Shown: positions 50,297 to 60,851 of the stretch, in pieces
Layout: each line of letters opens with the position of its first letter
Position numbering within the stretch: position 1 is the stretch's first letter
Source: Monodelphis domestica
Taxonomy: Eukaryota > Chordata > Mammalia > Didelphimorphia > Didelphidae
Assembly (NCBI RefSeq): GCF_027887165.1
Contig: NC_077233.1
Span: 216,788,967 to 216,852,966 of the forward strand
Direction of reading: 5' to 3'
Length of the DNA: 64,000 nucleotides
Translations under genes and position numbers: made by a program
Notes under the pieces: model-generated
Told to the model about the DNA's origin: nothing
Database searches by the model: none
Seen by the model: the letters and a program-made list of their open reading frames with translations, nothing else

Positions 50297-51469
50297 CAAC
50301 TGAGTGTTTAATAAACCCAAAGATCCAAGTTTTAAGGGAAAATAACTTGCTAGTTGACAAAAAATGCTGGGAAAAGTGGAAAGCACTAAAGCAGATACAA
50401 GGCATTGACCTACATGTCACATCATAAATGAAGATAAAGTCAAAATGGATACTTGATCTAGAAATAAAAGGTGACATCATAAACAAACTAGGGGAACATG
50501 GGAAAATATACCTGTTATACTTATGGATAAAGGAAGAGTTTATGACCAAGCAAAGCACATAAAACCATATGAAAATGAAATAATTGATCATTTTTAATAT
50601 ATTAAATTTTAAAAGTTTCACACAAACAAAACCAATGCAACCAAAATTAGAAGGGAAGCAACAAATTGGGAATAAATCTTTATAACAAAAAACCCCCAAC
50701 TCTGACAAAGGTCTAAATAGTCAAATATATAAGGAACTAAATCAATTGTATAAAAAAATCAAGCCATTCCCCAATTGATAAATGGGCAAGGGACATGAAT
50801 CAGCAATTTTTAGATAAAGAAACCAAAAGTATCAATAAACACATGGAAAAAGTGTTCTAAATCTCTGATAATCAGAGAAATGCAAATCAGAACAATTCTA
50901 AGGTACCACCACACACCTAGGAGACTGGCTAACATGATAGCAAAGGAAAATAATGAATGCTGGAGGGGATGTGGCAAAGTCGGGACATAAATGCATTGCT
51001 GGTGAATTGATCTAAACATTCTAGAAGGCAATTTAGAACTATGCTCAAAGGACTTTGAAAGACTGTCTGCCCTTTGATCCAGTCATACCACTGCTGGGTT
51101 TATACCCCAAAGAGATGATAGTGAAAAAGACTTATACAAGAATATTCATAGCTGTGGTCTTTGTGTTGGCAAAAAATTGGAAAATGAGGGGATGCCCTTC
51201 AATTGGGGAATAGCTGAACAAATTATGGTATATTTTGGTGATGGAATACTATTGTGCTCAAAGGAATAATAAACTAGAGGAATCCCATGTGAATTGGAAT
51301 GACCTCCAGGAATTCATACAGAGTGAAAGGAGCAGAACCAGGAGAACCTTATACACAGAGATGGATACACTGTGGCACAATTGAATGTAATAGACTTCCC
51401 TACTAGCAGGAATGCAATGATCCAGAACAATTCTGAGGGATTTATGAAAAGGAACACTATCCACATTCA

Positions 51470-51535
51470 CTCTTCTGCCTTGGAACCAATACGAAGTATT
51501 GATTCCAAGACAGAAGGTGAGGGTTTTAAAAAATA
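51470..51535 (+). repeat. SINE 3' tail joined directly to the LINE-1 end
   Basis: cactcttctgccttggaac to gaaggtgagggtttt: only the last 65 bases of a short-form SINE, abutting LINE-1 sequence. Confidence 0.8.
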
Positions 51536-52039
51536 AGATAAAATCTTAGAAAGTTGACCAGAGCACTATGAAGTCAAATGAGGTGTCTAAGTTCATACAG
51601 CCAGGTTTATATCAGAGGCAGAACTTTTACTCATATTTTCCTAGCTTTGAGGCTGATTTTCTATCATGACAGCACACTTTTTTTATATAGAAGGGAAAAA
51701 AGTAAAGTCAGAAACCAATAATAATGATAATGACAACAATAAATAATAATACAAAAGGAACCTACGATTCCAATAATCAAAAAAACGATTTGGCCAGAAG
51801 TGGGATGGTCATCATCAATAAGAATGCTGATTTTGTTCTTCAGTCCCAGCTGCTTGATAATCTCTCTGAAATAAAATTCTCTCCTGGGCCTAGTCACTTC
51901 CAAAACCCCCTCTTTCCCAGACTTCTCCTAGATGTGGTTCAATAATAGCACAGGATAGGCAACTACAATTACCAATTTTAAAATCAGCCTCACCTCAAAT
52001 TGGGTAGTACCTAACTTTTTTAAGCTGGATTGAATGTAT

Positions 52040-52145
52040 TCCTTTCTGTCTCCAAGTGTTGAAATTCCCTTTCTTCAAGGTCCAGCTCAAGTTGCCGTTC
52101 CTTCATGAAGCTTTTAAAACATTTTAAATTTAGTTTGTTTTTTGT
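52040..52145 (+). repeat. L2 fragment
   Basis: gttgaaattccctttcttca, tccttcatgaagctttt; L2-like. 51536-52039 has no recognised element. Confidence 0.5.
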
Positions 52146-52224
52146 TACATTTCAAGTTCTGAGCTATCTCCGCTTCCTCCTCACTCTGCACTAGAGAAGG
52201 CACTATTTGACACATTTACACACA

Positions 52225-52795
52225 TATATCATATAGTAGTAGTAGTCTCTCTGTAACCGAGGATGATTGTCTTTGTACGTTTTTATCTATGATAGATGAG
52301 TGTTGTGCGTGAAGGAGATTTAAGTGGAAAAGTCGATGCACAGAGACAGTCCCACTCTCTGGGCATTGGAAGCCTGGGTCCAGTGGCACGAAAAGTCATT
52401 ACACCTGGAGACTTCCTCAGCTGCATTGGATGGCCATGTTGTCCTTTGTGCTCCAACACGCCCTAAACACTCCACAGTGCTTTGCTGCATCACCATCTCA
52501 GTCATTGAACCTTTGTATTGGTTTCTTCCATCTGTTCGGCCAAAGCAGTCTTCACATGCTGGGTGAGCAAAGCCCTGGTTCACCGGGGGTGGAGGACGAC
52601 CTGATGCTATCCTCACAAGGTTTAGCCGGCCTATCGAAGCCATTGCCTGGGGTGTGGCCACCGCCACATGCTATCAGCTACTAGGAGCCACAAGTGAGAG
52701 CAGGGTGTCAGGTGAGGGTCAGAGGCTGGAGAGCTGCCCTAGAAGGGCATGACAAGCGCGCCATAACAGAGATACTACCCCTCCCTGAGCACCCC
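52225..52795 (-). repeat. Unclassified 0.55-kb interspersed repeat, copy 2
   Basis: Second copy of the 33769-34360 repeat, same orientation, preceded by a short (TAG)n run (52237-52248). Clearly homologous over its length, with many substitutions. Confidence 0.7.
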
Positions 52796-53195
52796 ATAAA
52801 CCCCATATATCATATATATATATGTATAATATATACACACCATATCATGCACAGTTCTATTTATCAGTTTAGTTCTTTCTCTGCAGGTGGACATTCATAG
52901 TGATTCTTCCAACAATATTGCTCTTGCTGTATACATTTTCTTGGTTCTGCTCATTTCACTCCATTATTTCATGCTGTCATGAGGGCTTCCATGATTCCAT
53001 TACTTATATCCTAATGCAGTTATTTTTCTTTTGTCAGGTCCTTTACCACTCTCACATTCTACTTTGTATCATATTTCTTTGTGGACATCTTTTCTTCTTC
53101 ATTAGATTATAAACTCTATGGGGAGAAGAATGTGTTCTTTTTTCATTCCTGGATTCCTAACACATAGCAGGATACCTGGTCCATAATTTATGAAG
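52796..53195. repeat. Old LINE-1 (-) and L2 (+) fragments
   Basis: 52860-52965 resembles an inverted LINE-1 (ttggttctgctcatttcact). 53010-53190 resembles an L2 3' end (aacacatagcaggatacctg). Confidence 0.5.
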
Positions 53196-53244
53196 GGCGG
53201 GAACAGGAAAGGGGAGGGAAGGGAATAAGTATTTATGTGATGAC

Positions 53245-53495
53245 TAACAAAGCTAGGGGGCAAAGTGAATAGAGCACCAGGTCTGGAGACAAGAAGACTT
53301 GAGTTCAAATATTGTCTTAGACACTTTCTAGCTATGTGACTCTGGACAAGTCACCTGACCCTGCTTGTTTCCTCATATGTAAAGTGAGTTAGAGAAGGAA
53401 ATGGAAAGTCATTCCATTATCTTTGCTAAGAAAACTTCAAATGTGGTCACAAAAGTTGGACACAATTGAAAAATGAGTGAATAACAAAAATGTAT
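53245..53495 (+). repeat. MAR1-type SINE, long form
   Basis: agctagggggcaaagtgaat, ctagctatgtgactctggac, tttgctaagaaaacttcaaa. 53496-54550 carries short MIR/L3-like scraps (53570-53640, 54290-54415). Confidence 0.88.
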
Positions 53496-54555
53496 AAGGA
53501 CTGGAGAGACAAAGACAATGAAATGATACTTGTGCTCAAGCTACAATCTACAGTCAGATACAACTGAACAATAGTGCCTACAATGTGACAGGCATGCTGA
53601 GTGTTTTTACAAATGTCATCAAATGAGTTCATCACAACAACCCTGCAAAGCAAGGGTGGTATAATAGATACCTTTTTAAATGTATGTTGAATTCAATTGA
53701 ATTAAATTCTGATTATTTCTAAGCCAGAGCTGTTAGATCTCTTTTGGGTCCCAGACCTAATGGTTTTTCCCATCTTGCATTTTCTGCAAATGATGTTTGA
53801 GATTCACCCTCATGTGCACCCAACCAATCAGAAAGCTTCCCAGGATTGCAACTAATAGAAGCTTACATTTATAAAGCATTTTAACTTTGCTAAGTATTTT
53901 ACTCATATTATTTCATGCCCGGTTGTCCCACACACATTAATAAAAAGTCATTTCAAACATGAACTAGATTCTTCCCCCAGAGGGAAAACCAAGTAAAGAC
54001 AAAATAGGTACAGTGTTCTTATCACTTCAAAAATTAGAGCAATTCAACTCAGACAAACAATTCCTTTCCAGAAAGCAAATAAAATGCATGACATTTTAAA
54101 ATGAATTAAATAAACTGCTTTTAAAACTCCTTGCTACACCTCAACCATTCAGTAGCAGTTAATGAATATGTCTGCCTAATCTCAGGGGTTCATCAAATCT
54201 AGGAGAATCCAGACCCAACATGCTGTACTTCATCCATATCCCTGATATGATCTCTGAATGAGCCTGACACAAGATCATGAAGTACCCAACTCAATTCAAC
54301 AAAAATTCAGTAAATGCCTTCTATGTGCCAAGAATTGTACTAAGTACAATGAATATAAATACATAAGTGAATCATTCCCTACCCTTTAGGATATAACATT
54401 TAACTGATCCATACAAGGCCACAACACCAAGAAACACTCCTGGATATTGGAAGTCCTCCTTTGGCCCCATTTTCTTTCTGCATAGTGATAGTAGAACACA
54501 AGTGGTGGATTTGTTTGGGATGGATTTTAACTCTCCTCCCTACCATGATCACGTC

Positions 54556-54625
54556 TATCCCCAATCTTCAGGTATTTGAACTTCTCCATCCCCAATCTTC
54601 AGGTATTTGAACTTCTCCACTGAAG
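54556..54625. repeat. Tandem duplication, 34-base unit x2
   Basis: ccccaatcttcaggtatttg + aacttctccat/ccac occurs twice head to tail, essentially identical. Confidence 0.95.
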
Positions 54626-54629
54626 CATG

Positions 54630-54832
54630 TTCTTTTTTTTTTTAAATCCTTACCTTCTATCTTAGTGTCAATACTGTGTATTGATTCTGAGGCAGTAGAA
54701 TGGTAAGGGCCAGGCAATAGTTAAGTGACTTACCCAGGGTCACACAGCTAGGAAGTGTCTGAGGTCATATTTGAACCTAGGACCTCCTATCTCTGGGTCT
54801 GACTCTCAATCCACTCCCACTTAGCTGCATGT
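54630..54832 (-). repeat. MAR1-type SINE, short form
   Basis: Inverted copy from the T-run, through gacttacccagggtcacaca to cacttagctgca. Confidence 0.9.
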
Positions 54833-54999
54833 TCTCCTGGCATGTGAGAGAGGAGAAAGTAACTTCAAAAACTAGGAATTCATAAAGCCTAGCAATGGAC
54901 TTTCCGCAATCTACTTCTTTCATTTGCCAAGAAGGCAAAAGATCTTTCTGATGTGGAAAGAGTGCTGGAAGTGCAGGTTACTATTGTTGTCCTGAACTC

Positions 55000-56925
55000 A
55001 CAGCTTGGGTTAAGTGACAGCATCACTAACACTCCCGTCTCCTGCAGGAATTTATTTCATTGATCATTACTCCTCTCTCATCTTCAATTCTCCCAATCCA
55101 CTGCTTTTTGTCCTATTCACCACACACATATTGAATTCTCCTCTATCCTTAAAAAAAAAAAAACTCCCCTTGGCCCTGCTATTCCCTCAATTTATCATGT
55201 GATAATTCTTTGTACCTTTCTTCTTATGCCAAACTTCTGGAGTCAGCTACGTTTGCTACTTCTACTTTCTTACTATGCACTCTCTTCTTATCCCCTTGTA
55301 CTGTAGCTTCTGGCCCCATTACTCTACTGAAATAGCTCTCTCTAAAGTCACCATTGACTTCTTAATTGTTAAATATCATGATCTTTCCTCAGTTCTCTTC
55401 TGTTATCCTTGATACTAGTGACTAGCCCCTCCTGAAAAGTTTCTCCTCCCTTGAACATAAGATACTCTATAATGTGGCCTGTACAAGAGAGGTAATGATT
55501 CCATTGTACTTTGCCTTCATTAGATAGCAGTTGAAGTTTTCTGTTCATTGAAGGGTATGGCATTTTAGGAAGAAGTCTGATATTTTGAATAGTGTCCAGA
55601 GGATATTGAACAGGGTGGCAAAGGGCCTTGAGATCAATCCATAAGAAAAGCATTTGAAGAAACAGAGGTTTAAATCTGGAGATTAAAAGACTTTAAGGCA
55701 GGGATATAATTAACAATTTTTATGTAGTGCTTACCATGTACCAGGTACTATGCTAAGAACTTTACAATTATTATATCAAATTATCTCTCTCTATTTATCT
55801 CCACATCTACATATAACTTCTATGTTCCAGGGGCTACCACCTTAGACCCTCTTAAATTCTCCATATGGATTATTACTTGGGACTTTTAATTGGTCTCTGG
55901 GCCTCAAGTCTCTCCACACCTAAATCCATCCTTCACATAGCTCCCAAAGGAATTTTTCTTAAACACAGACCTAACACACTGACTTACTTAATAAATTTTA
56001 TTGGGTCCTTATTGTTTCTAGGATAAAATATAATTTTCTCTGTTTTGATCCTAAAACCTTTCACTGCTTACTTCTTTCTTTCTGGTTTCCTTATACTTTA
56101 CCTCCTTCCCCAGAATTGTTATTGCTGTTGTTATTGTTCAGTTGTGTCTGACTTTCATGACCCCATTTCATGTTTGTTTTTAACAAAGATACTGGAATGC
56201 TTTGCCATTTTCCTGTCTGGTTCATTTTGAAGATGAGGAAACTGAGGCAATCAAAGTGAAGTGACTTGCCTATGGTCACATAGATAGTGCTTGAGTTTCG
56301 AATTTGAGCTCAGGAAGAGGAATTTTCCTAATTCCAGACCCAGCAATCTATCCACTGCACTATCTGGCTGTCCCAAACACTACAGTAGCAAAACTGATGT
56401 TCCCTCTACCCCTTATTCTTGACACTCCATCTTCCATCCTATAGACTAGCCATTTGTATTCCCCAAGCCTAGAATCCTGACCTCCACTTCAGTTTTTTCA
56501 GGGCAAAGGCCATTACCATCTTCTACATGAAGGTTTTCCTAATCACTGAATTGTTAGTGCCCTCCCTCCCTAAACTAGATGTCCTCTGATGTCCCTTTCA
56601 ACTCGACATTCTGTGAGTCCTCTTGATTCCCCCTCCTGCCTATATAACCACTCTTTCAATCTATGATGGTTTGTCTTCCTCTTCTAGTCCTCCCCACATT
56701 CTCTCTTTTGATAACATCATCCTCGTCTATGGCTTCACTTATCACCTCTATGCAAATGCTTCCCAAATCTATGTACTGAGCTTCAATCTCTCCCCTGATC
56801 TCAAAATTTGCTTATAGGACACCGCCATTTAGTTATTCTCCTCCCTCCACAACCTCAAATCTAACATGTCCAAAATTGAATCTCTCCCCCTCCCTCCCAA
56901 GTCTGTCTCTTGTCCCCTTTTTTGT
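55000..56925 (+). repeat. Long degraded L2-type tract split by a long-form SINE
   Basis: C/T-rich L2-like sequence at 55010-55420, 55800-56112 and 56375-56920 (caaagccattaccatc-type and tagaatcctgacctcc). An inverted long-form SINE occupies 56115-56372 (gatgaggaaactgaggcaat). 55420-55800 is unassigned. Decayed, no intact frame. Confidence 0.55.
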
Positions 56926-56929
56926 AGGA

Positions 56930-57561
56930 GGGAGACGTTGTGATTGGAGTTGGTGGGCACACGGGGAGTTACCAACAGCAGTTGTGAGTCTCTGCAGAAG
57001 CTGCAGGCAAAGGGAGGTCGGTAATACTTCAGGTGCCATTCTCCTCTGCAATCAAGAGAAGAACCTGGATATCGGCTTTGAAAATTCTTCAGAGCGCTCT
57101 CGGAAGAAAGGAACGAATCTCCTCTTTTGAGGTAGAGGTAGCTGGGACAGTGGCAGGGATGGAATTGGAGGGAGCTGAAGGGAGAGGGAGCTCAACTGAA
57201 GGGAGAGGGAGCTGTCCCTTCAGTACTAGCGATTGCGGTTTAACACCAGCGCCAGCCAGTGGATTTTGTCAAGGGAGATGGCTGGGGCTGCAGGGAGAAT
57301 GCCCCGGAGTCGGGGAGTGGAGGGGGTGGGAAGAGACAGAAACTTTCCTTAACCCCAGGCATTAAAAGAGCTCTCGACGCAGTCCCTTGTAACCCTCTTT
57401 CTGGCAGGTTGGGAAAGGCAGTGACGCGGTTCCACCCATAGAAGCTGCGGGTGACTGGAGCATAAGTTGTCTCCACCTCACCACTCTTCCTCAGCCTTCA
57501 ACTAGGGATCGCCTTCCGAGGCAAAGCGCGGTTCCTATTCAGGAGCTACCGGAATGAATAG
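56930..57561 (+). promoter_or_regulatory. Candidate promoter and non-coding first exon of the receptor gene
   Basis: Repeat-free, CpG-containing sequence just 5' of the receptor. It includes an inverted CCAAT box (gattgg, 56940-56945), an 18-base direct repeat unit of the type gaagggagagggagct (57177-57214), and a good donor AATAG|gtgagc with GT at 57562-57563. Joined to 58340 it would give a conventional untranslated exon and a 778-base intron. The intron (57562-58339) is G/A-rich without recognised repeats. Inferred without transcript data. Confidence 0.4.
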
Positions 57562-58339
57562 GTGAGCTGATAATCCTTGGGAGGACCCGGGTGGAAAGGT
57601 AAATAAAGAATAACTCCCTGCTCTAGGAAGTCGACGAATTAGGTGTCTGGGAGGACTGGAAAAAAGACAGAATGCCTGAGGAGACGGAGATGTCAGAGAC
57701 TGTGGCAGCCGGGAAGAGAGAATACCATAGTGGGGACAGCAGGGAAAGAAAGAGTGTCGTAGGTGAAAGAAATGAATGATACTTCCGTCCTGTGTAGGGG
57801 GAGGAAGGATCTGGAGCCACAACCTTTAGGAGATGAGGGGGAAGAAAGGAAGACTTGATGATACTTCCATACAGAATGATGAATGATAGGGAAGGATGGG
57901 AAAATAAACCCTTCAAGGAAAGAGTAAAGAACACCAGGATGGGAATTGGGGGGGAGAGAGTAAGGGGGTGGAGAAGAGATTTTTTAAAAAACCCAACTCT
58001 TCCCCACATCCTCCTCAGAAGTTGGGAATTACCATTCCATAGTAGGAAGGAAAAGTAAGAAGCTGGGACAGAGGACATACCTGAGTGAGTCAGCGTTCGG
58101 AGAGGCCCTTTCCTTCCCACGTCACAACCCCCAGCATATCCCAGCCACCCTCAAAACCTTCTTGTGCATGCCTCTTGGTAATCTACACCACCCTATCTCC
58201 AGATCCATAGGTGATCCCCAGCCCAGAGGCAAGAGTTAAGGGGCGAGAAAATCCAGAGCTCTTCAGAATGAGTTTGGAGGGTTGGTTTGCCAGGGTAGCT
58301 TCTCGGGGTACTGGATTCCTGATCTTCATCCTTTCCTAG

Positions 58340-58404
58340 GCTCGAACCAAACTTCTTTGGGCCCTGGAGGACAGCCCGGACCTCTTAAATACACCAACTT
58401 TATT
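58340..58404 (+). other. Putative 5' untranslated part of the receptor's coding exon
   Basis: A pyrimidine-rich acceptor (cttcatcctttcctag, AG at 58338-58339) lies 65 bases before the ATG. If used, the coding exon begins at 58340 and an upstream non-coding exon is needed, as in many GPCR genes whose coding region is intronless. Confidence 0.5.
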
Positions 58405-59694
58405 ATGGATACCACCTACTTTACCTCCTCCGCTAACGGAGAGAACACTACCCTGCAGGCAATGGCCAGCAACCACAGTTTGGGAGAGCTCAGCTGGGAG
58501 GAGCTGGAAAAACTACTCTTCTTTTTCGCCAAAGAGCCGGTGGCCATCAGCCTCACAGCACTCTACCTGCTCTCCTTTTCCGTGGGGCTAGCTGGCAACA
58601 CCGCGTCCCTGTGGGTGCTGTTGGCAGGGGAGAGGCGCAGGGCAGGACGCTCCGGGACAGCTCGGGAAGGCCCCAGTCCCACTCGCCGCCTGTTGGCCAA
58701 CCTGGCGGTGTGTGACCTCTTGGTGGTGTGCATCTGCATGCCCTTGACGGTGGGCAATGTGCTCTACAAGGCCTGGGTTTTCGGGGACTTCCTGTGTCGT
58801 GCCGCGCCTTTCGTGCAAGCGCTAACTGTGGCCGCGAGTGCCCTGAGCCTCACAGCCATCAGTCTGCACAGATACTATGGCGTCCGGCGGCCTCTGCGAG
58901 CCCGGGCTTCCTGTACCCGCGGTCGTGCACTCGCCACCATCCTCTCTGTCTGGGCAGTGTCGGCTGCTATCTGTCTGCCTTTGGCTTTTGCCAACCGGAG
59001 AGATGAAATCGAGTTGGTGGAGGGGCTGCCGCTGGCCTTCCCCATTTGCCGTGAGGTGTGGCCTGGGGCACGTCTGAAGCAAGCCTATAGTTGTCTTCTC
59101 TTCGGATTGCTCTACTGCTTGCCGGTGTTGTTCAACCTGGCCTTGGGCTGGCTGACAGTGAAGAGACTCCAGGATCCACCAGGACCCTGGGCTCGAGGAT
59201 CCCAGGAGGGTGAAGGGCCCTGGCCAATGCTGCCAGCCCTCCCTGCTTCCAGGCTGAAGGTGAGGCAGCGTGTGGCTCACATGGTAATGGCTCTGGTCGC
59301 CTTGTTTGCTGTCACCTGGCTGCCAATCTACCTGTTGGATATCTGGATCGACTTCCATACACCGGACTGGTCCCACGGGAAGCCTACCACAGCCTGGGTT
59401 CTGCAGCTGAGGCCTTTTGCCCAGTGGCTGGGCCTCACCAACTCCAGCCTCAACCCACTCTGTTATTGCTTCGTGGGCAGCCTGGCCCGCACCGCCCGCC
59501 AGGTGAGACGCCGCTATCGCCAGAGGCTCAGCTCCCTGTTCAGACCCTCCATCACTGAGGGAACTCCCTTGAGGGAAGGGGGCACTGAGACGGAAGGCAG
59601 AGATGAGGGGGTTTCTGTGCAGGAGGCTTCTAGCAAAAGCAAGGAGAAAGTTCCCTTTGGCCATTTCCCACCTCTGAGCAAGCCCTTGGACTAG
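58405..59694 (+). CDS. Class A neuropeptide-type G-protein-coupled receptor, single coding exon, HRY motif
   Basis: Seven-helix membrane receptor, 429 residues. N-terminal sequons are at N14 and N23. TM1 is about 46-73 (GN 64-65), TM2 95-120 (LANLAVCDLL, D104), and TM3 128-153 begins at C131, which should pair with C215 of loop 2. TM4 is 175-195, TM5 227-250 (P240), TM6 290-314 (FAVTWLP, W305 P307) and TM7 335-357 with NPLCY (350-354). A basic C-terminal stretch (ARTARQVRRRYRQR) and a Ser-rich tail follow. The TM3 end reads LHRYY (154-158): His155 replaces the usual Asp/Glu. CREVWP before TM5 and PFAQWLGLTNSSLNP in TM7 resemble NPFF, QRFP and CCK receptors, so a peptide ligand is inferred. 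I do not recognise an orthologue. The frame is open 41 codons upstream, but 58405 is its first ATG and the usual N-terminus length fits. Confidence 0.95.
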   Translation: MDTTYFTSSANGENTTLQAMASNHSLGELSWEELEKLLFFFAKEPVAISLTALYLLSFSVGLAGNTASLWVLLAGERRRAGRSGTAREGPSPTRRLLANLAVCDLLVVCICMPLTVGNVLYKAWVFGDFLCRAAPFVQALTVAASALSLTAISLHRYYGVRRPLRARASCTRGRALATILSVWAVSAAICLPLAFANRRDEIELVEGLPLAFPICREVWPGARLKQAYSCLLFGLLYCLPVLFNLALGWLTVKRLQDPPGPWARGSQEGEGPWPMLPALPASRLKVRQRVAHMVMALVALFAVTWLPIYLLDIWIDFHTPDWSHGKPTTAWVLQLRPFAQWLGLTNSSLNPLCYCFVGSLARTARQVRRRYRQRLSSLFRPSITEGTPLREGGTETEGRDEGVSVQEASSKSKEKVPFGHFPPLSKPLD

Positions 59695-60260
59695 AGGACC
59701 CAGTGAAGCTCCAGACCTCGGAGAGTTCTCTGCAGGGAAAGGAACTGGAGGAGAGATGCTCTCAAAGTCGTGGAATCTCCATGACCTCCTATTTGTCTAC
59801 TGCTTTCTCTCCTTCGGCCATTCTTTCCCTCTGGTAAATTTAGTCTGTGTCTAGGTTCATACTTGTCTTCTCCTTAACTAGCCAGAGCTTCAAGGGAGTG
59901 TGGCATGTGGTTGAAGGTGAGGCTTGATGGGTCCTGGGATTGAGAAAGCATGGGAGACACCTGTAGAATATTTCTACTTTGTATAAAGTGGGGCTTTTTC
60001 CCATCCTCTCCATGTTGGCCCCACCTCTAGCTTGGTTGGGACCTCTGATACCAAGACATTCAGACAGTTTGAAAAGGGAAAGTGGGACACTGGGTTTGAC
60101 AGATGCTTCATGGGTTCTCTCTCTTGTAGAAGACGGTTCTGAAGTCCTAGTCTGCCTCTAGAGGGTTTGGGAAACCTGGAAGGGAGTAAATGACCCCTCT
60201 AATCCGCCCACCAAACTATTTGGAGCCCTAATAAGATCCTAGAACAATGGTGCAGTCATT

Positions 60261-60266
60261 AATAAA
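60261..60266 (+). terminator. Poly(A) signal of the receptor gene
   Basis: AATAAA, 567 bases after the stop codon, at the end of repeat-free sequence, with a T/GT-rich stretch (cctttgtgactcttctc) downstream. This gives a 3' untranslated region of about 0.6 kb. Confidence 0.6.
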
Positions 60267-60394
60267 AGATCCTTTGTGACTCTTCTCTGCTCAAGTACTG
60301 AACTTATGGGGAGAAAGGCTGATAACCCTCCAGAGCAGCACAGGAGTGATCACTTCTCTGCTCCAGGAATTGGGGTGGGGGATGTTGGTAGGAG

Positions 60395-60801
60395 GGTACA
60401 GTGAAAGAAGCCTTGGTCTCAAATTCAGAAGAAAAGGTGTCAAGCCCCCACACATCCATTTACTAGCTTGTGACTATCAACAAATCACTTCCCTGATCTC
60501 AGTTTTCACATTTGTAAAAACTGGAATGCCTACCCCATAGATTATTGGAGGGAGAATGCATTGTAAAACCTTAAAGCTCTACAGAACATAAGTTACTATT
60601 ATGAAGAGCAAAATCCAAGGGACTAGTAGTTCCTTATAAACTCTTTGAGAGGGGCAAATTGTAAAAAGTCGCATGGCAACTCCATGCTTTCAGGTTGATT
60701 TCAGAATCCTGTTGTCATATCAACACAAACTCTAATTAGTGGCCCAGGATGTTAATGCTGGAAAAGACCCTACAGGCCATCTAATCAAGGAGTTCTTAAT
60801 C

Positions 60802-60850
<49 letters not shown>
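60395..60850 (+). repeat. MIR fragments and (GT)n microsatellite
   Basis: 60400-60600 is MIR-like (cttccctgatctcagttttc). 60804-60848 is a pure (GT)n run. 60850-61840 holds only scraps of MIR/L3 (60960-61210). Confidence 0.7.

Positions 60851-60851
<1 letters not shown>

Noticed and set aside
50292..50708. 138-codon - strand frame
   Set aside because: It lies antisense to decayed LINE-1 ORF2 sequence.
52320..52667. 115-codon frame conserved between the two 0.55-kb repeats
   Set aside because: The corresponding frames differ and are interrupted in the other copy, so there is no sign of protein selection.
57623..58120. 165-codon - strand frame
   Set aside because: Translation of a purine-rich intron or leader; low-complexity Ser/Leu/Pro composition and no domain.
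58822..59664. 280-codon open frame on the - strand opposite the receptor
   Set aside because: It mirrors the GC-rich receptor coding strand, has no recognisable domain, and the + strand frame has seven helices and all class A motifs.
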